Shown here: piece by piece, positions 26,429-38,012 of the stretch
How positions within the stretch are numbered: the first letter of the stretch is position 1
Layout: each line of letters opens with the position of its first letter
Origin: Leptospira ainlahdjerensis
GTDB lineage: Bacteria; Spirochaetota; Leptospiria; Leptospirales; Leptospiraceae
Length of the DNA stretch: 64,000 nt
NCBI RefSeq assembly: GCF_016919175.1
Contig: NZ_JAFFPU010000068.1
Span: forward strand, 19,596 to 83,595
Reading direction: 5' to 3'
The notes under the pieces: generated by a model
Databases searched by the model: none
Told to the model about the DNA's origin: nothing
Seen by the model: only the letters and a program-made list of their open reading frames with translations
Translations under genes and position numbers: made by a program

Positions 26429-27445
26429 TTACTTCTCGGCTTCCCCGGTCGAGTCGTTTTTTGTTTCGGAATTCTTACGAAATTCTTCTTTAGAATCGTT
26501 GTCCTTTTTGATTTCGGACTCTCCGTCGTCCAATGCGGAGATTTCAATTGATACCGCCGCGGTGATAGCGTAATCATACAAGCGTTGTTCTTCTCCTCGA
26601 AGTAATGGATAACGATACGCAACATTGAAGGTGAGTTTTTCCGAAACGTTAGCCGAAATTCCGATGCTGACTTCTCTAAAAATCGAAGGAACCTTTCCTT
26701 GATCGGTTTTTTTGAGATCGACTCCTTCGTATGGAGTTCGATACAGATAACCCGTAAAGAAGGAAAGCCCCGGTTTCCAAAGCCAGGTAACATATCCCGA
26801 AATCATCGTGGTTTTTTTAAGCAAATACGTTTCTTCCGGCGGAGTCGAAGAAGGATCCCTAAGCCAGTATACGATTCCGTCGTTGTCCTGCAAGTTGTTA
26901 GGTCTGGATCTGGAGATAGGAATGATTCCGCTGAGTCTCGTTACAAAGCTAAACTTTCCCCAAAGATAACCGAAAGTAACACCCGGAATTCCGGAATAGT
27001 AATTCCCTCCCGTGAACTTATCCGTGTCCGGTCCCGATGGGAAGCCGACGTTTGCGCTCAAAACCACGAAATAGTTTTTTTGGAAGTCTATCAAGGGAAG
27101 ATATTTCAAACCGATGTATGTTTTTCCGATTCTCGCCGCGTCCGATCGATCTTTTTGTTCGTAGTATGTGTAAGGAGTACTTAGGTTGATCGCAAACATT
27201 CCGTTTTTCAGGTTCATCTCCCCAAAGAAAGTGGTCGTATGGATGTTGCTGTTTTCGTTTGTCTGTTTATAAAAATCCTGGGTGAGTACGAAATAGTTCG
27301 CCGGTTTTTCCCTCTTTCCGGTGAAAGGATCCACAAAACGCGTGGACGCCTGATCGCTTCCTCCCATTCCCGTGTGATGCGCGAAGGTCGAACGAGAGAT
27401 CGAAATAATACAAAAAATCCATAAAATTAGAATATTCCGTTTCAT
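26429..27445 (-). CDS. Outer-membrane beta-barrel candidate with predicted His-His mature N-terminus
   Basis: About 338 aa. The signal peptide ([17 protein letters not shown]) should be cut after STFA, leaving a mature protein beginning HHTGMGG. The rest has alternating aromatic strands typical of a barrel ([36 protein letters not shown]) and a charged, probably disordered tail of about 40 residues. The start ATG at 27445 shares one base with the upstream stop (TAATG); an ATG 15 bases earlier gives a worse leader. Last gene of the copper-type cassette, so a role in metal export or uptake is possible but not shown. Confidence 0.78.
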   Translation of the reverse strand: MKRNILILWIFCIISISRSTFAHHTGMGGSDQASTRFVDPFTGKREKPANYFVLTQDFYKQTNENSNIHTTTFFGEMNLKNGMFAINLSTPYTYYEQKDRSDAARIGKTYIGLKYLPLIDFQKNYFVVLSANVGFPSGPDTDKFTGGNYYSGIPGVTFGYLWGKFSFVTRLSGIIPISRSRPNNLQDNDGIVYWLRDPSSTPPEETYLLKKTTMISGYVTWLWKPGLSFFTGYLYRTPYEGVDLKKTDQGKVPSIFREVSIGISANVSEKLTFNVAYRYPLLRGEEQRLYDYAITAAVSIEISALDDGESEIKKDNDSKEEFRKNSETKNDSTGEAEK

Positions 27446-28320
27446 TAAAATACCCCGCACCCCGTCTGATACAAAACCCTATCCTGTTGTTGAAAGTTCG
27501 CCACGATTCGATTATAGAGGTCTGTGTTTTGGTATGGGTTGATGTTGACCGGATTGGGTAAGGGCGCGATCGTTCCGAGGATCGAAATTCCACCCTGATC
27601 TTGTAAGATTCCGGTGAAGTTCCAGGTTACCGGAAAGTTTCCGAGTTTTTCCGGAACGATATCGAATCTGCATCTCGGAAACAATTCCACAACGAAGGGG
27701 GCAAGTTGAATTCTTACCGTCGTATTGACGGGAGCTGTGATTTGAAACGTTAGATCCAAGGATTGGACCTTATACTTTACCGAGGCAAGATAACCCGAAG
27801 GAATCCCTTGGATGTTAGGAACAACGGAAGAATGAACGTCCCCCGTGAGTATCGATCCGTTTACTATTTCCAGACTCGAATCCGTAAACGAAGGAGTTCC
27901 ATATTCCGCTCCATAGGGAGAAGAAACCGGTAGATCCAAAGGAACCGTGTAAGGAGTATGTGACGCCGAGGAATGTTCGTCTCTGTCGATCGTACTGGAC
28001 TGATTCGGTATGGTAGGAACCGGATTCGGATTTACTCGGATGGAGACTCCGTCCCAAACGATCTTCGATCCGGCTAACAACTGTAAGTTGTAGGTAATAC
28101 CTCCTGAAACAAGACTAAAAAGTCCGATATTGGCGTCTTGCTGATCGTCCGTAAAATAAATTCCGGTTTGGAACGAGGAAGTTCTCTGACTAAAAAGTGT
28201 CAGAAGTTTTTGAACCGTTTTTGCTTCCTCCTCTTTTGCATTTCCTACGGAACCGAACGTGCAGGATCCGAAAAAGAGGGATGTGCAAAAAAAACTAAAA
28301 AGGATCGCTGTGTTTCGCAT
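27445..28320 (-). CDS. Lipoprotein of unknown function in the MbnP/MbnH locus
   Basis: A 291-aa protein with leader [17 protein letters not shown] and lipobox FFGSC. The mature part is beta-rich with Asn/Pro/Ser/Thr-rich loops, a His-containing stretch ([13 protein letters not shown]) and two further cysteines near the C-terminus. I do not recognise the family. Its start overlaps the end of the di-haem enzyme gene by 26 bases and its stop overlaps the barrel gene, so the three are probably translated from one message. Confidence 0.8.
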   Translation of the reverse strand: MRNTAILFSFFCTSLFFGSCTFGSVGNAKEEEAKTVQKLLTLFSQRTSSFQTGIYFTDDQQDANIGLFSLVSGGITYNLQLLAGSKIVWDGVSIRVNPNPVPTIPNQSSTIDRDEHSSASHTPYTVPLDLPVSSPYGAEYGTPSFTDSSLEIVNGSILTGDVHSSVVPNIQGIPSGYLASVKYKVQSLDLTFQITAPVNTTVRIQLAPFVVELFPRCRFDIVPEKLGNFPVTWNFTGILQDQGGISILGTIAPLPNPVNINPYQNTDLYNRIVANFQQQDRVLYQTGCGVF

Positions 28321-29494
28321 TGGTTACGAATTCCGTATCGGTTAAACTTTTGAGAAAATTCACGAGGTCCGTCTTTTCACCTGCGGTAAGTCCGATCGTA
28401 AAGACGAAACCGTTCTTATTCGGATTGGCCCTTCCGTCTCCAGCATTTGGTCCGACCGTGACGTTTCTTCCGCCGTTGTTGTAATGTTCCACGATATTCT
28501 CCAGCGTATCGATCGAACCGTCGTGCATATATGGCGCGGTCAATTCTATGTTTCGGATCGAAGGGGCTCTGAATTTTCCCTTGTCGGAAGCAAGTCCTGT
28601 GAATTCAAAAAGCCCTTGGTTTCCAGCCGGATAACTTCCGGTTCCACCGACGTTATAGAGTCCGTTATTGTGAAACGTGACTTCCTCTAACACCGTTCCA
28701 ACGTGAACGCTCGTCGAAGCGAGATTAAAACCGCCGTGGCAGTGAAAACATTCCCCTTTTTCGGAGAAGAATATCTGGGCGCCTCTCAAAATCGAAGCCC
28801 TTTGTGTGGAGCTCCCGAGTGCGGCGACGTCACCGTCGTAGAGATATTTGTCATAAGGAGAACGTCCTGAGATCAGAGTCCGTTCAAAACTCGCGATCGC
28901 CTTTACTACGTTACCCGTTGAAAAAGGATCTCCTCCGGGGAAGGCCCGCGCGAACATCGCCTGATAACGGTTATCCGATCGAAGGCGATCCAACATTTCG
29001 TTTTCTTTATTCGCAAGACCGAGTTCCACGGGGTGTTCTCCGAAGATGGGGACCAACATCTGTTCTTCTAAGTCCCTCAGATTCGGATTCACCCAAGTCT
29101 GACGGAGATTGTAGGCGACGTTGATGATCCCTTGGGAATTTCTGGGATGAACGTCTCCCGTGGAGCCGATTCCCGTGGCAAGTCCGTCCGTAAACGCCTT
29201 GGCTTGTTTGTGGCAGGATCCGCAGGACTGGGTTTGATTTCCGGAAAGTCGCTTATCAAAAAATAAGAATCTGCCTAGGTCTACTTTTTCCTGGGTCATC
29301 GGGTTGGAAGCGGGAACTAGAGGAACCGGAAATCCGGGAGGAAGATTCCAGACATAAGAATTTTGCGGAAGTAGCAAAAGAAACAACAAGTCCTCGTTTT
29401 TGGATTCTTTCTTTTTAAAAGGATCGATCGGAAGGATTCCGGATCCGCACTGAATCAAAAAAAATATAAAAATAGAATATACTAAAAATTTCAT
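28295..29494 (-). CDS. mbnH: MbnH-like di-haem peroxidase-family enzyme (lipoprotein)
   Basis: A 399-aa member of the bacterial di-haem cytochrome c peroxidase/MauG family with two c-haem sites, CGSCH (91-95) and CFHCH (249-253), and the conserved [19 protein letters not shown] segment. The leader has a lipobox (FLIQC, C16), so it is probably anchored in the periplasm. Directly upstream lies an MbnP-like gene. In the known pair, MbnH oxidises a Trp of MbnP to kynurenine so that MbnP binds copper. AAGGAG precedes the ATG, just after a strong stem-loop. Confidence 0.88.
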   Translation of the reverse strand: MKFLVYSIFIFFLIQCGSGILPIDPFKKKESKNEDLLFLLLLPQNSYVWNLPPGFPVPLVPASNPMTQEKVDLGRFLFFDKRLSGNQTQSCGSCHKQAKAFTDGLATGIGSTGDVHPRNSQGIINVAYNLRQTWVNPNLRDLEEQMLVPIFGEHPVELGLANKENEMLDRLRSDNRYQAMFARAFPGGDPFSTGNVVKAIASFERTLISGRSPYDKYLYDGDVAALGSSTQRASILRGAQIFFSEKGECFHCHGGFNLASTSVHVGTVLEEVTFHNNGLYNVGGTGSYPAGNQGLFEFTGLASDKGKFRAPSIRNIELTAPYMHDGSIDTLENIVEHYNNGGRNVTVGPNAGDGRANPNKNGFVFTIGLTAGEKTDLVNFLKSLTDTEFVTNAKHSDPF

Positions 29495-29507
29495 ATACTT
29501 CTCCTTA

Positions 29508-29532
29508 GAACGCCCGAAATTTTCGGGCGTTC
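29508..29532 (-). promoter_or_regulatory. Strong stem-loop between mbnP and mbnH
   Basis: GAACGCCCGAAA and TTTCGGGCGTTC form a near-continuous palindrome (nine GC-rich pairs plus AT pairs near the loop). It lies 7 bases after the mbnP stop and ends next to the AAGGAG of mbnH. No U-run follows on the coding strand, so it is more likely an mRNA-stabilising or processing element than a simple terminator. It could make the substrate protein more abundant than its enzyme. Confidence 0.65.
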
Positions 29533-29539
29533 GTGTCGG

Positions 29540-30487
29540 TTATTTGGAGATGATCGAAAAAACTGTCTGAACCGGAGTGATCGATACGCCGGTTGCGAGA
29601 TTCAATCCGATATTCGGGAAGATAGTAGGGCAACCTACGGACATCATTCCTGCGGTTCCTGACATACACATCGCACCGTTCGCATTGGCTGTCAGATCGA
29701 TTCCTTGTAAAAGCGCCTGCACGTTGATTTTGACGGTTTGAGCGGCCGGATTGAAACCTCCTTCCGGAGTCAGGGTAACCGGGATTCGATTGGCGCGAAC
29801 ACAGGTGCTTGCGCTCCCCGTTCCCGTGCAATCTCCGGATCCGATATGAACCGAGGTTCCGGCAGCACCGGTTTCTGCGGTTTCAAAATCCAGTTTTAAG
29901 AATTTGTAACCGGCGGTCCAACTCCAGAACATTCCGGTCGTATTCAATGGAGAAGGTTGGCTATCCGCGTTCAGGTGATTTTTTTCTTCCGGAAGTCCGA
30001 TCGTAAACTTGAGCCCCTTATAGGTTCCTCCCGGAATCATCGCGGAAACCATATTGTTCGTTTCGGATGTGCCGTTGCACTTTCCGGTTTTGTCTTCGAA
30101 ATCCAGAAGAGCGATGTTTCCGTTTTGAAACTTTCCGTCCTGATTTAGATTCAGGGGAATTTCGGTTCCGTCCGCCGCGATCAGAGTAACCCCGTAGACA
30201 AAAAGCCGAAAGTCATGCAGTTGGAAGGTTACGCTTTCGGCGATATGTGCTGTCGGAATAAAGGGAGCCGTTTCCAGAGTGAGCGCGTGACCTTTGAGGG
30301 TTTGACCACATTCTAACTTTTGCGATCCTGCGTATGCGGAAAATTGAATGCCGGGTGTGGTATTCAAGGCAACGATCGAGGCGATGGAAAGAAGATTGTC
30401 GTCTTCCTTTTTTTTATCCCAAGGACAATGGATAAAAGTAAAACCGAGGAATATTATAAAAAGTGAAACTAAAAATTTTTTAGTCAT
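29540..30487 (-). CDS. mbnP: MbnP-like copper-binding lipoprotein (metallo-mystery pair family)
   Basis: About 315 aa with leader and lipobox ending in C21 (TFIHC). The family layout is visible: an N-terminal [13 protein letters not shown] strand, [33 protein letters not shown], and the [17 protein letters not shown] block with a W-x-W motif at W188 and W190. Six further cysteines occur in the mature part. In the characterised family a Trp of this motif is converted to kynurenine by the partner MbnH and the protein binds copper. I chose ATG 30487 because AGGAG lies seven bases upstream; the ATG at 30529 precedes that site. Confidence 0.88.
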   Translation of the reverse strand: MTKKFLVSLFIIFLGFTFIHCPWDKKKEDDNLLSIASIVALNTTPGIQFSAYAGSQKLECGQTLKGHALTLETAPFIPTAHIAESVTFQLHDFRLFVYGVTLIAADGTEIPLNLNQDGKFQNGNIALLDFEDKTGKCNGTSETNNMVSAMIPGGTYKGLKFTIGLPEEKNHLNADSQPSPLNTTGMFWSWTAGYKFLKLDFETAETGAAGTSVHIGSGDCTGTGSASTCVRANRIPVTLTPEGGFNPAAQTVKINVQALLQGIDLTANANGAMCMSGTAGMMSVGCPTIFPNIGLNLATGVSITPVQTVFSIISK

Positions 30488-30568
30488 GAGAATTCTCCTA
30501 AAATAGTTAAATACCGATTGATTAACCAAAGGAATGCTTCGGCGGCCTTTCCTCGGTGGAATCGAAAT

Positions 30569-31005
<437 letters not shown>

Positions 31006-31009
<4 letters not shown>

Positions 31010-31308
31010 CCCAAATTGATCTTGAGTTTGGAAAGAACCAATTGTAATCCTTCGCTCAATTTGACTTCTGAAATCTGGATTTGTTCCTTCTTGAGATCCG
31101 AAATGAATTTTAGAATCCGGTTGAGAACCATGGATGGAATCGCGACAACGGGAGTCAGATCCAATGCCACCGCTTCCGGACGGATTTCACGGATCTGAGA
31201 AAGGATGATCTCGATTTCCTCCGATTCCACGGAACAGATATTCTTACGAAATTCCACGCGGAACAGTTTTTTATCGGGGTAGATGGTGGATTCTTCCAGT
31301 CGTTGCAT
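31006..31308 (-). CDS. STAS-like (anti-anti-sigma type) small protein
   Basis: A 100-aa cytoplasmic protein with STAS-like alternation: VEFRKNICSVESE, then VALDLTPVVAIPSMVLNRILKFISDLKKE and QISEVKLSEGLQLVLSKLKI. The position where STAS antagonists carry the phosphorylated Ser/Thr reads PVVAIPSMV, so S may be the target. It starts an apparent operon with the Cys/His-rich protein (ATGA overlap). The similarity is by pattern only and a different small fold is possible. Confidence 0.65.
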
Positions 31309-31451
31309 AAAAGGGAACTTCCATACAACTATTTCAGAAGCGAGTTTTTCCTGGAAACAAAAAAACTCTTCCGAGATCGGAATCCAAATCTCGATTCCAA
31401 AAGATCGAATTTATCGTTTCGGAAAAAATCCTTTTGAATTTCTGTATCCTT

Positions 31452-33530
31452 ATGCAAAATCGGAAGCAAAATCCATTCTTCTCCTTCATACGGATTCCCG
31501 CGTGGAAGATCTTCTTTTGGATCGGATTTTCACTTCTACTTCTGGTTCCTCTTTTGGGGTTTTATCCCTGGAAGTATAGAATCGTTTTTGTCCTTTCGAT
31601 ATTTTTGTTCGTTCTGATCGATTTGTTTTCTCCGTTAGTCGCCACAGCGATCCTCGCGGGGACTTCCGTCTTTTTTGGAAATCATCCGGGAGGAAGATTT
31701 TTAGAATTCCAGGATTCGCTTTGGATCTTTTGGTCCGTCCGAGGAATAGTGGAGCTCAAGTTTTCAGGAAGTTCCGTTTTCACTCTGGAATTTTGGAAAC
31801 GTCCGCTCGGAGTTTTACTTCTTTGTTTTTTTGCATCCGGATTTTTGAGTCTTCTCGCGAATCCGGAACTCGTATCCGACCTCCGTTTTTATCAAAAGGG
31901 ATGGTTTTGGTTTTTACATTCCACAGAGCTCGAACCCTGGTATCCGATCAAACTTCTTACGATCGGAATTTTATTTTGGATCGGCTTGAACGCAAGAAGG
32001 GAATGGTTGAGCGAAAGTCAAAACCAGGATCAACTTTTGATTTTTTACGCATTAGGAATCGGAATCGGTCTCGGAATCGCGGTTTTCGCAGGTTGGTTGG
32101 AATATTTTTTCCCTTTCGTAAAATCGAAGTTAGACGTTTATCACCTTTGGTTGGACGGATACAAACTCGTTGCGAAGCCTCATGCGTTTTTTCCGTGGAT
32201 GCAGAAACTACAGGCTCCTTTTGCGATTCAATCCTTGTTTTGGAATCGGAGTTGGTTCGCCGTTACTTTGATTTCAGCTCTTCCCTTTTTATTCTATTTA
32301 CTCAATCGAAGCGGCGATCAAATCCTTTCGCAAGAGAAAACTAACGAAGAATATGTTAGAATCTCCAGACGCCGGAATCGAATTCGAATCCTTGTTCTTT
32401 CCGGAATTTTCCTTGTCCTAGGTTTGACCTTTCTTTGGATCGGAGCGAGAGGAGGAATGTTTTCTTTCGCGGTTCTTTGGATTGCGGCTGGGGTGTTTTT
32501 TCTTTTTTTTCGTACGATTCAAAAGGAATCGATACGAAAGACTCTGTTTCGTTCGTTCATTCTATTTTTTATTTTTTGCGGAATCGGATTTCCGATCCTG
32601 ATCATCTACACAAAATTAGGGGCGGGAGATCCGGAACGACTTTCCCATTTTAGAGCCGGATGGAAACTTTTTTTAGCCAAACCGTTGTTAGGAGGAGGTT
32701 TCGAATCCTATGGATGGTACAACGAATGTTGTCTCAGTCAAATCGGAAGAGAAAGCCCGTTTCATACGACTCACAACCAGTGGTTGCAGATTCTTTCCGG
32801 GCTCGGCGTTTTTGGAGGAATAATTTTCGGAGCTCTCTGGGCATTTCTTTTGGATGCGATCGGATTTCCGAGGGAAAAAAAAGAAGAATCGATCGGCGCT
32901 CGTGCGCTCTATTTCGGTTCGTTCGTAGCGATTTTCGTATATTCTTTTTTTCAGGAATGGTTCTATATAAGAGGCGTTTATTTACAATGGATTGCTTTGT
33001 TCGTATTTTTCGGATTTGGATCTCGAGGAAAAATAAATTACAATATTAAAATATTCAAAAATATAAGTGTTTTAGGAGTTGTTTTTTTTGCTTTTGTTCT
33101 TTTGGTCGTTTCGGTTTGTTTTTTTCCGACGAGGTTGTTTCGGTCCGGGGTTTATTTTCCTCCGGGAGTAGAATTGCCGCCGGAAGGGAAACCGCGTACG
33201 GCCTGGATTTTGGAAGGCCGAAGTTCGATCGTCTTAGTAAACGAACCCGATTCTTATTCCGTTTTTCCACAATCGGATGATCCGGACGGAATTTCTAAGA
33301 TCGATATAAAAGGCGGATATCTTCAATCCCGGTCGTTCCCAAAGTCGACGGATCGTCAGGATGTTTTAATTTTTAGAACGGTGGAAGGTGAGAATATTCT
33401 AAAATTGGAATGTGGTTTAGGAACCGAGAGAAATGAATTGGAGAAGTTTGTATTCTGGAAATCTCGGATTCTGGATCCGGAACCTCGAAAGATCTGCGGT
33501 AGAATTTTGATCGAGAAACATTTTCTATGA
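31452..33530 (+). CDS. O-antigen ligase/polymerase-like (Wzy_C) membrane protein
   Basis: About 692 aa with 11-13 membrane helices. The Wzy/WaaL-type block is present after the large periplasmic loop: GWKLFLAKPLLGGGFESYGW, then HTTHNQWLQILSGLGVFGG. A C-terminal soluble domain of about 170 residues follows (from about FFPTRLFRSGVYFPPG). Such enzymes polymerise or ligate lipopolysaccharide O-units. An ATG at 31452 is my start; TTG 31434 is the alternative, and neither has a clear ribosome site. Its stop overlaps the glycosyltransferase start by four bases. Confidence 0.85.
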   Translation: MQNRKQNPFFSFIRIPAWKIFFWIGFSLLLLVPLLGFYPWKYRIVFVLSIFLFVLIDLFSPLVATAILAGTSVFFGNHPGGRFLEFQDSLWIFWSVRGIVELKFSGSSVFTLEFWKRPLGVLLLCFFASGFLSLLANPELVSDLRFYQKGWFWFLHSTELEPWYPIKLLTIGILFWIGLNARREWLSESQNQDQLLIFYALGIGIGLGIAVFAGWLEYFFPFVKSKLDVYHLWLDGYKLVAKPHAFFPWMQKLQAPFAIQSLFWNRSWFAVTLISALPFLFYLLNRSGDQILSQEKTNEEYVRISRRRNRIRILVLSGIFLVLGLTFLWIGARGGMFSFAVLWIAAGVFFLFFRTIQKESIRKTLFRSFILFFIFCGIGFPILIIYTKLGAGDPERLSHFRAGWKLFLAKPLLGGGFESYGWYNECCLSQIGRESPFHTTHNQWLQILSGLGVFGGIIFGALWAFLLDAIGFPREKKEESIGARALYFGSFVAIFVYSFFQEWFYIRGVYLQWIALFVFFGFGSRGKINYNIKIFKNISVLGVVFFAFVLLVVSVCFFPTRLFRSGVYFPPGVELPPEGKPRTAWILEGRSSIVLVNEPDSYSVFPQSDDPDGISKIDIKGGYLQSRSFPKSTDRQDVLIFRTVEGENILKLECGLGTERNELEKFVFWKSRILDPEPRKICGRILIEKHFL

Positions 33531-34435
33531 TTCATCTTCCGATCTCGGTCGTTATTCCCACCTATAACCGAGAACAAAAAATTCTGACAGCGATTGAAAG
33601 TGTGTTAAAGCAGACTCGATTGCCCGAGGAGATTCTTGTCGTTGACGACGGTTCTACGGACGGCACGATTTCAAACATACAAGAACGATTTTCTGATTTT
33701 TTGGAAACGATCCGGATTCTAACCTTGCAACATCGAGGTGTGAGTTATGCGAGAAACCGGGGAGTCGAAATTGCAAAAACCGACTGGGTTGCGTTTTTAG
33801 ATTCGGACGACGAGTGGTTTCCGAAAAAGTTAGAAAGACAATGGGAGTTTTTACAAAAAAATGCGGATGTAAGAATTCTTCAATCCTTAGAAGTCTGGAT
33901 CCGAAACGGGAAAAGGGTCAATCCTCCGGCCCATTTGCAAAAAAAAGGGGGATGGATTTTTGAGGAAAGCCTGGAATTCTGCGCCGTCACTCCTTCGTCT
34001 GTGATCCTGCAAAAAAAACTTTTTTTGGAATCGGGAGGAATGGACGAAGCCTTACCCGCTTGTGAAGACTACGATCTTTGGTTGAGGATCAGTTCTCAAA
34101 ATCCGGTCTTTTTGTTAAACGAAGAACTTCTGATTCGTTACGGAGGTCATGAGGATCAACTTTCCTTTCAATACCCGGTGATGGATCGATTCCGGATTTA
34201 CTCCATTCTAAAATTATTAAGTACCCATCGATTGACGTTAAAACAGGAAGAGCAAGCAAAGGCAATTCTGTTTATAAAGTGGAATCTTTTAAAACAAGGA
34301 AGGATCAAAAGAAATCTTTGGATTTCGGAATTGGATTCTCTTTGGGAAGAAACGATTCGTTCCGGTTTATCTTCTCGGTCCGGTATATCCATTCAAAAGT
34401 TTTTGCTTACAAATGAAAACTGGACAAGATTCTAA
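33527..34435 (+). CDS. Family 2 glycosyltransferase
   Basis: A 302-aa GT-A fold enzyme: N-terminal SVVIPTYNREQKILTAIESVLKQT, EILVVDDGSTDGT, HRGVSYARNRGVEIAKTDWVAFLDSDDEW with the metal-binding DSD, and CEDYDLWLRIS, a typical acceptor-site block. No membrane helix. It probably adds a sugar to an O-unit or glycolipid, given its overlap with the O-antigen ligase-like gene. Specificity cannot be predicted. Confidence 0.9.
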   Translation: MIHLPISVVIPTYNREQKILTAIESVLKQTRLPEEILVVDDGSTDGTISNIQERFSDFLETIRILTLQHRGVSYARNRGVEIAKTDWVAFLDSDDEWFPKKLERQWEFLQKNADVRILQSLEVWIRNGKRVNPPAHLQKKGGWIFEESLEFCAVTPSSVILQKKLFLESGGMDEALPACEDYDLWLRISSQNPVFLLNEELLIRYGGHEDQLSFQYPVMDRFRIYSILKLLSTHRLTLKQEEQAKAILFIKWNLLKQGRIKRNLWISELDSLWEETIRSGLSSRSGISIQKFLLTNENWTRF

Positions 34436-34553
34436 ATTCTTTTTTTCGTTTTTTGGATCCGATTTGATTTCTGGTTTCCTTTTTTTACGTTCGTGAAATG
34501 GTTTTCCAACTTGGATCGTATCGTATGCAAAAAGGTCCATCGGAGAAAATTAG

Positions 34554-35875
34554 ATGCTCAAAGGTTTTCAGGAACTCATTCAGAGAAAAAGAATGATCGT
34601 TATGGACGCTCTTTCTTTTGAAGTTTTAAAAAGTGAAATCGTTCGTACTCGGATCTTGTTTCGTTTCTTTTTTGTGGCCAGTTTTGTGGTGGGAATCGTT
34701 TATTATATCTTTGGTGAAAGGATGACGAAGGAAGTCGGAGTACGCCTTCCCTTTGAAGCGATCGTTCTTACCGGTTTCGGGATTTCGTTTTACGAATATG
34801 TGGTTTACAGAATGTTTCTTCTGTTTCAGAAAAAAAGGAAGATCATCTTTCCACCAGCGCGTTTTGGAAACGCGTTCATCGAGGTCTCCTTTGTTACGTT
34901 GCTCATCTGGTTGAATATCAATTCTTTTGGTTCTCCTTTGATTCCGCTCTATTCTCCCGCGCCTTATATCTATTCGATTTTTATCATTCTTTCTGTGTTG
35001 CGTCTTGAATTTTCTCTGAGTGTTTTTACAGGTTTGGTCGCCGGTTTGGAATTGTTCGGAATGGCGTTTGTTTATATTCCGGCGAATGAAACAAAACTTT
35101 CGATTCAATTTTTCAATTCGTTTATGCCGTTTTTAGGAAAGGGAATTCTGTTGTTGATGGGCGGCGTCGTTTCCGGTTTGGTCGCGGTCCAACTCAAAAG
35201 AACTCTGATTTCGGCGACCGACGCGGTTCAGGAGAAGAATAAGGTAGTCGGTATGTTCGGCCAGTATGTTTCTCCGGAGGTCGTGGATCGTCTTCTCGAA
35301 CAGAAAAACGAAAATTTCTCCGAGTTCAAACACGTCTGTGTGATGTTTTTGGATATTCGAAACTTTACGAGATTCTCGGAGAAACGATCTCCCGGTGAAG
35401 TGATCGATTATCTCAATTATCTTTTCACTCATCTGATCGATATCGTAAACATGCACAACGGGATGATCAATAAATTTTTAGGCGACGGTTTTATGGCGGT
35501 TTTCGGAGCTCCTATCTCGGACGGGGCCAACGACATTCACAACGCGGTGAACGCATCTTTGGCCATTCTAAAGAAAGTAGAACAACTCAACCTGGAAGGA
35601 AAAATTCCGGAGACGAATATCGGAATCGGTTTGCATTCGGGCGAAGCAATGACAGGTAACGTAGGATCCGAAGCTCGTAAGGAATACACAATCATAGGAG
35701 ACGTCGTAAATCTCGCTTCCCGCGTGGAATCGTTGAACAAGGAATTCGGGACCAAATTTTTAGTCACACAGGCCGTCTTTGACAACGTAAAAGACAAGGT
35801 TCCTGGAAGACATCTTTCCTCGATTCACGTAAAGGGAAGAGAAGAGCCCGTGGATGTTTACGAGCTCGCGAAACT

Positions 35876-35879
<4 letters not shown>
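34554..35879 (+). CDS. Membrane-anchored class III adenylate cyclase
   Basis: A 441-aa protein: about six N-terminal membrane helices (residues 35-210), a short coiled linker ([21 protein letters not shown]), then the catalytic domain. The metal-binding aspartates are in MFLDIRNFT and FLGDGFM, the purine Lys in NKFLGDG, the Asp/Thr region in [16 protein letters not shown] and the transition-state Asn/Arg in NLASR. All key residues are present, so it should make cAMP. GGAG lies eight bases before ATG 34554. It overlaps the convergent YciI gene by four bases. Confidence 0.93.
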
Positions 35880-36166
<287 letters not shown>

Positions 36167-36461
36167 TTTTGATTCCTAAAAAAATCCGAATTTCCTTTTT
36201 CAAAATTTAGAAGTGTCCTTCTCTGTCGATTGTTTTTAGCCGGATTGAATTCTAAGAATTCTAAAAATCGAATTTCTTCGGCGATCCTTCTTCGAAAAAC
36301 TTCCCGTGAGATCTTTGTTCTTTGGATGAAAGTTCGTAAAAGCGAGAGATATTTTTTAGAAATTGGAAATGATGATTTTTTCCATTTTAACCAAGTGCGG
36401 TTTTATCCTCTTTGATCGAAAAATGTTCTTTCCAAAACGAAAAACCCGTTTCGATTGATTG

Positions 36462-36998
36462 CTATTTTTTTTTGCCCCAAAGAAGCCGAATCAATAAAAT
36501 TGCGAATGAAGCTGCGAACAAAGGAATCCATACAAAAAAGAATTCCGATTTTAATACGACCAATCCTCTCGCAGTCAAAAAGTTTTTGATTCCGATCGGG
36601 GAAACACGGATCGGCCTGTAGTCGAAAAAGAATCGTTCGGAAGAATAGGGGATCAGAAAACCCACTCCCAAACCTCCGCTTGTCATCGCGTCCAGAAGTC
36701 CGTGGGACAAAATCGAAAAAAATAAAAACGGAATTAGAACCCGCGCCTTTACTTGGAATTTTCGGGTGAGAACATACGCGAGAATGGAAAGTGAGAATGC
36801 GAACAGAATCGAGTGACTCAAACCTCGGTGTCCTAGGTCGTGTTCATAAGGAATTCCTAATTTAAAAGCGATTACGTCCGCGTCCGGAAGAACACAGAAT
36901 GCAATCCCGAGGAGTAGAAGTTGGAACGGGATTCTCTTTTTTCCGAATGCGATCCAGAGAGAAATCGGAACGGCGGTATGAGTCAGGATCGTAGGCAT
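36462..36998 (-). CDS. YdjM-like (LexA-binding/metal-dependent hydrolase) membrane protein
   Basis: An inner-membrane protein of about 178 aa with four to five helices. The conserved acidic/His motifs of this family (PF04307) are present: [10 protein letters not shown] at the start, [23 protein letters not shown] and [12 protein letters not shown] chose ATG 36998, six bases beyond the stop of the GST gene, since the family starts at THT; an upstream frame reaches 37061 inside the GST gene. Function is not well defined, but motifs resemble metal-dependent hydrolases. Confidence 0.85.
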   Translation of the reverse strand: MPTILTHTAVPISLWIAFGKKRIPFQLLLLGIAFCVLPDADVIAFKLGIPYEHDLGHRGLSHSILFAFSLSILAYVLTRKFQVKARVLIPFLFFSILSHGLLDAMTSGGLGVGFLIPYSSERFFFDYRPIRVSPIGIKNFLTARGLVVLKSEFFFVWIPLFAASFAILLIRLLWGKKK

Positions 36999-37003
36999 AT
37001 AAA

Positions 37004-37621
37004 TTACTCGTAAGTATCGATGGAAATCATCTTTGGATAAGTCTTCACGTTTTGCAGCCATCTGACTACGGACGGAAAAGTTTTTACGGAAAAACCTCCG
37101 TCTTCCGCTACGTGTGAATAGGCGTATAACGCAAGATCGGCGATCGTGAGTCGGTTCCCCACAAAAAAGTCCTTATCCGCAAGATGGGTCTCCATCACTG
37201 AAAACGCCTTCATTCCTTTTGTGTGATTGTTTTCGATCTGTTTTTGATCGATCGTATCTCCCGGTACAAATTTGAGAAGCCACCGATTGACGGCTACAAA
37301 CGGTTCGTGACTGTATTGTTCGAAAAAAAGCCATTCTAAGATTCGAGTTTGTTCCAAAAGATCGTTGGAAAAGAATTTTGTATCTCTCGCGAGATAATAA
37401 AGAATCGCGTTGCTCTCCCGGATATTGGTTCCGTCGATAAGTTGAAGCACCGGTATTTTTCCGTTAGGATTGATCTTTAAAAATTCTGTCGTTCTCGTTT
37501 CCCCTTTTCGAGTATCCAGTTCCACCCATTCAAAAGGGAGATCCAAAAGTGTGAGAATGGATTTTACCTTATGGCAATTTCCGGAAACGTTCATCCCAAA
37601 AACTTTAACATATTTTTCCAA
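37004..37621 (-). CDS. Glutathione S-transferase family protein
   Basis: About 206 aa with a thioredoxin-like N-terminal half ([60 protein letters not shown]) and an all-helical C-terminal half ([17 protein letters not shown]). The ESNAI motif is the gamma-glutamyl binding element. I chose TTG 37621 because GGAG lies nine bases upstream and the product then begins at the expected strand; the frame is open to 37690. It probably shares a message with the YdjM-like gene. Likely a detoxification enzyme. Confidence 0.88.
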   Translation of the reverse strand: MEKYVKVFGMNVSGNCHKVKSILTLLDLPFEWVELDTRKGETRTTEFLKINPNGKIPVLQLIDGTNIRESNAILYYLARDTKFFSNDLLEQTRILEWLFFEQYSHEPFVAVNRWLLKFVPGDTIDQKQIENNHTKGMKAFSVMETHLADKDFFVGNRLTIADLALYAYSHVAEDGGFSVKTFPSVVRWLQNVKTYPKMISIDTYE

Positions 37622-38012
37622 TCTGAATTCTCCGCACCTTTTCCCGTTTCCATTTTCGAGATTGGATTGTTTCGACACCGAGTCGATCATCCTTTTGGAA
37701 ACTTCGATTCTTTGAGAAACATCTTTTTGACTCCGTAAAGTTTGTATTTCTTTTTTTAAACGGAAGTTATACTATTTCAGAATCGGATTCGATTCTGAAG
37801 AAACAAAAAGGTCGAATTTATAGGAGAGTGTCGGCGTTCGGAGTCGAAACATTCTTTCGATCGTTTTTGACTTTTCCATTTGACTGCGGGAAGAATCGGC
37901 GGGATGGTATTTACATTCGCCTATCTCGAAGGTTTCGCGACTTTTTAAAGATTCATAAAACAAAAAAGGCGGTTTCTAAACCGGAGATAGGTTTCCGATT
38001 GGATTGAAAACT
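37622..38012. other. Divergent GST/ilvD intergenic region, ilvD leader
   Basis: About 390 bases without a gene. It holds a TATACT box (37768-37773), a perfect hairpin (37776-37799) and a long leader of some 210 bases before ilvD. Short inverted segments are visible further down (GCGGTTTCTAAACCGG), but no leader peptide rich in branched-chain residues was seen, so attenuation is not supported. Confidence 0.4.
37776..37799 (+). promoter_or_regulatory. Palindrome next to a possible ilvD promoter
   Basis: TTCAGAATCG, GATT, CGATTCTGAA: a perfect 10-bp inverted repeat. It sits three bases after TATACT, which could be a -10 element on the plus strand, so the repeat would overlap the transcription start. 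This fits a repressor site for ilvD. The -35 element is weak and the regulator unknown. Confidence 0.4.
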
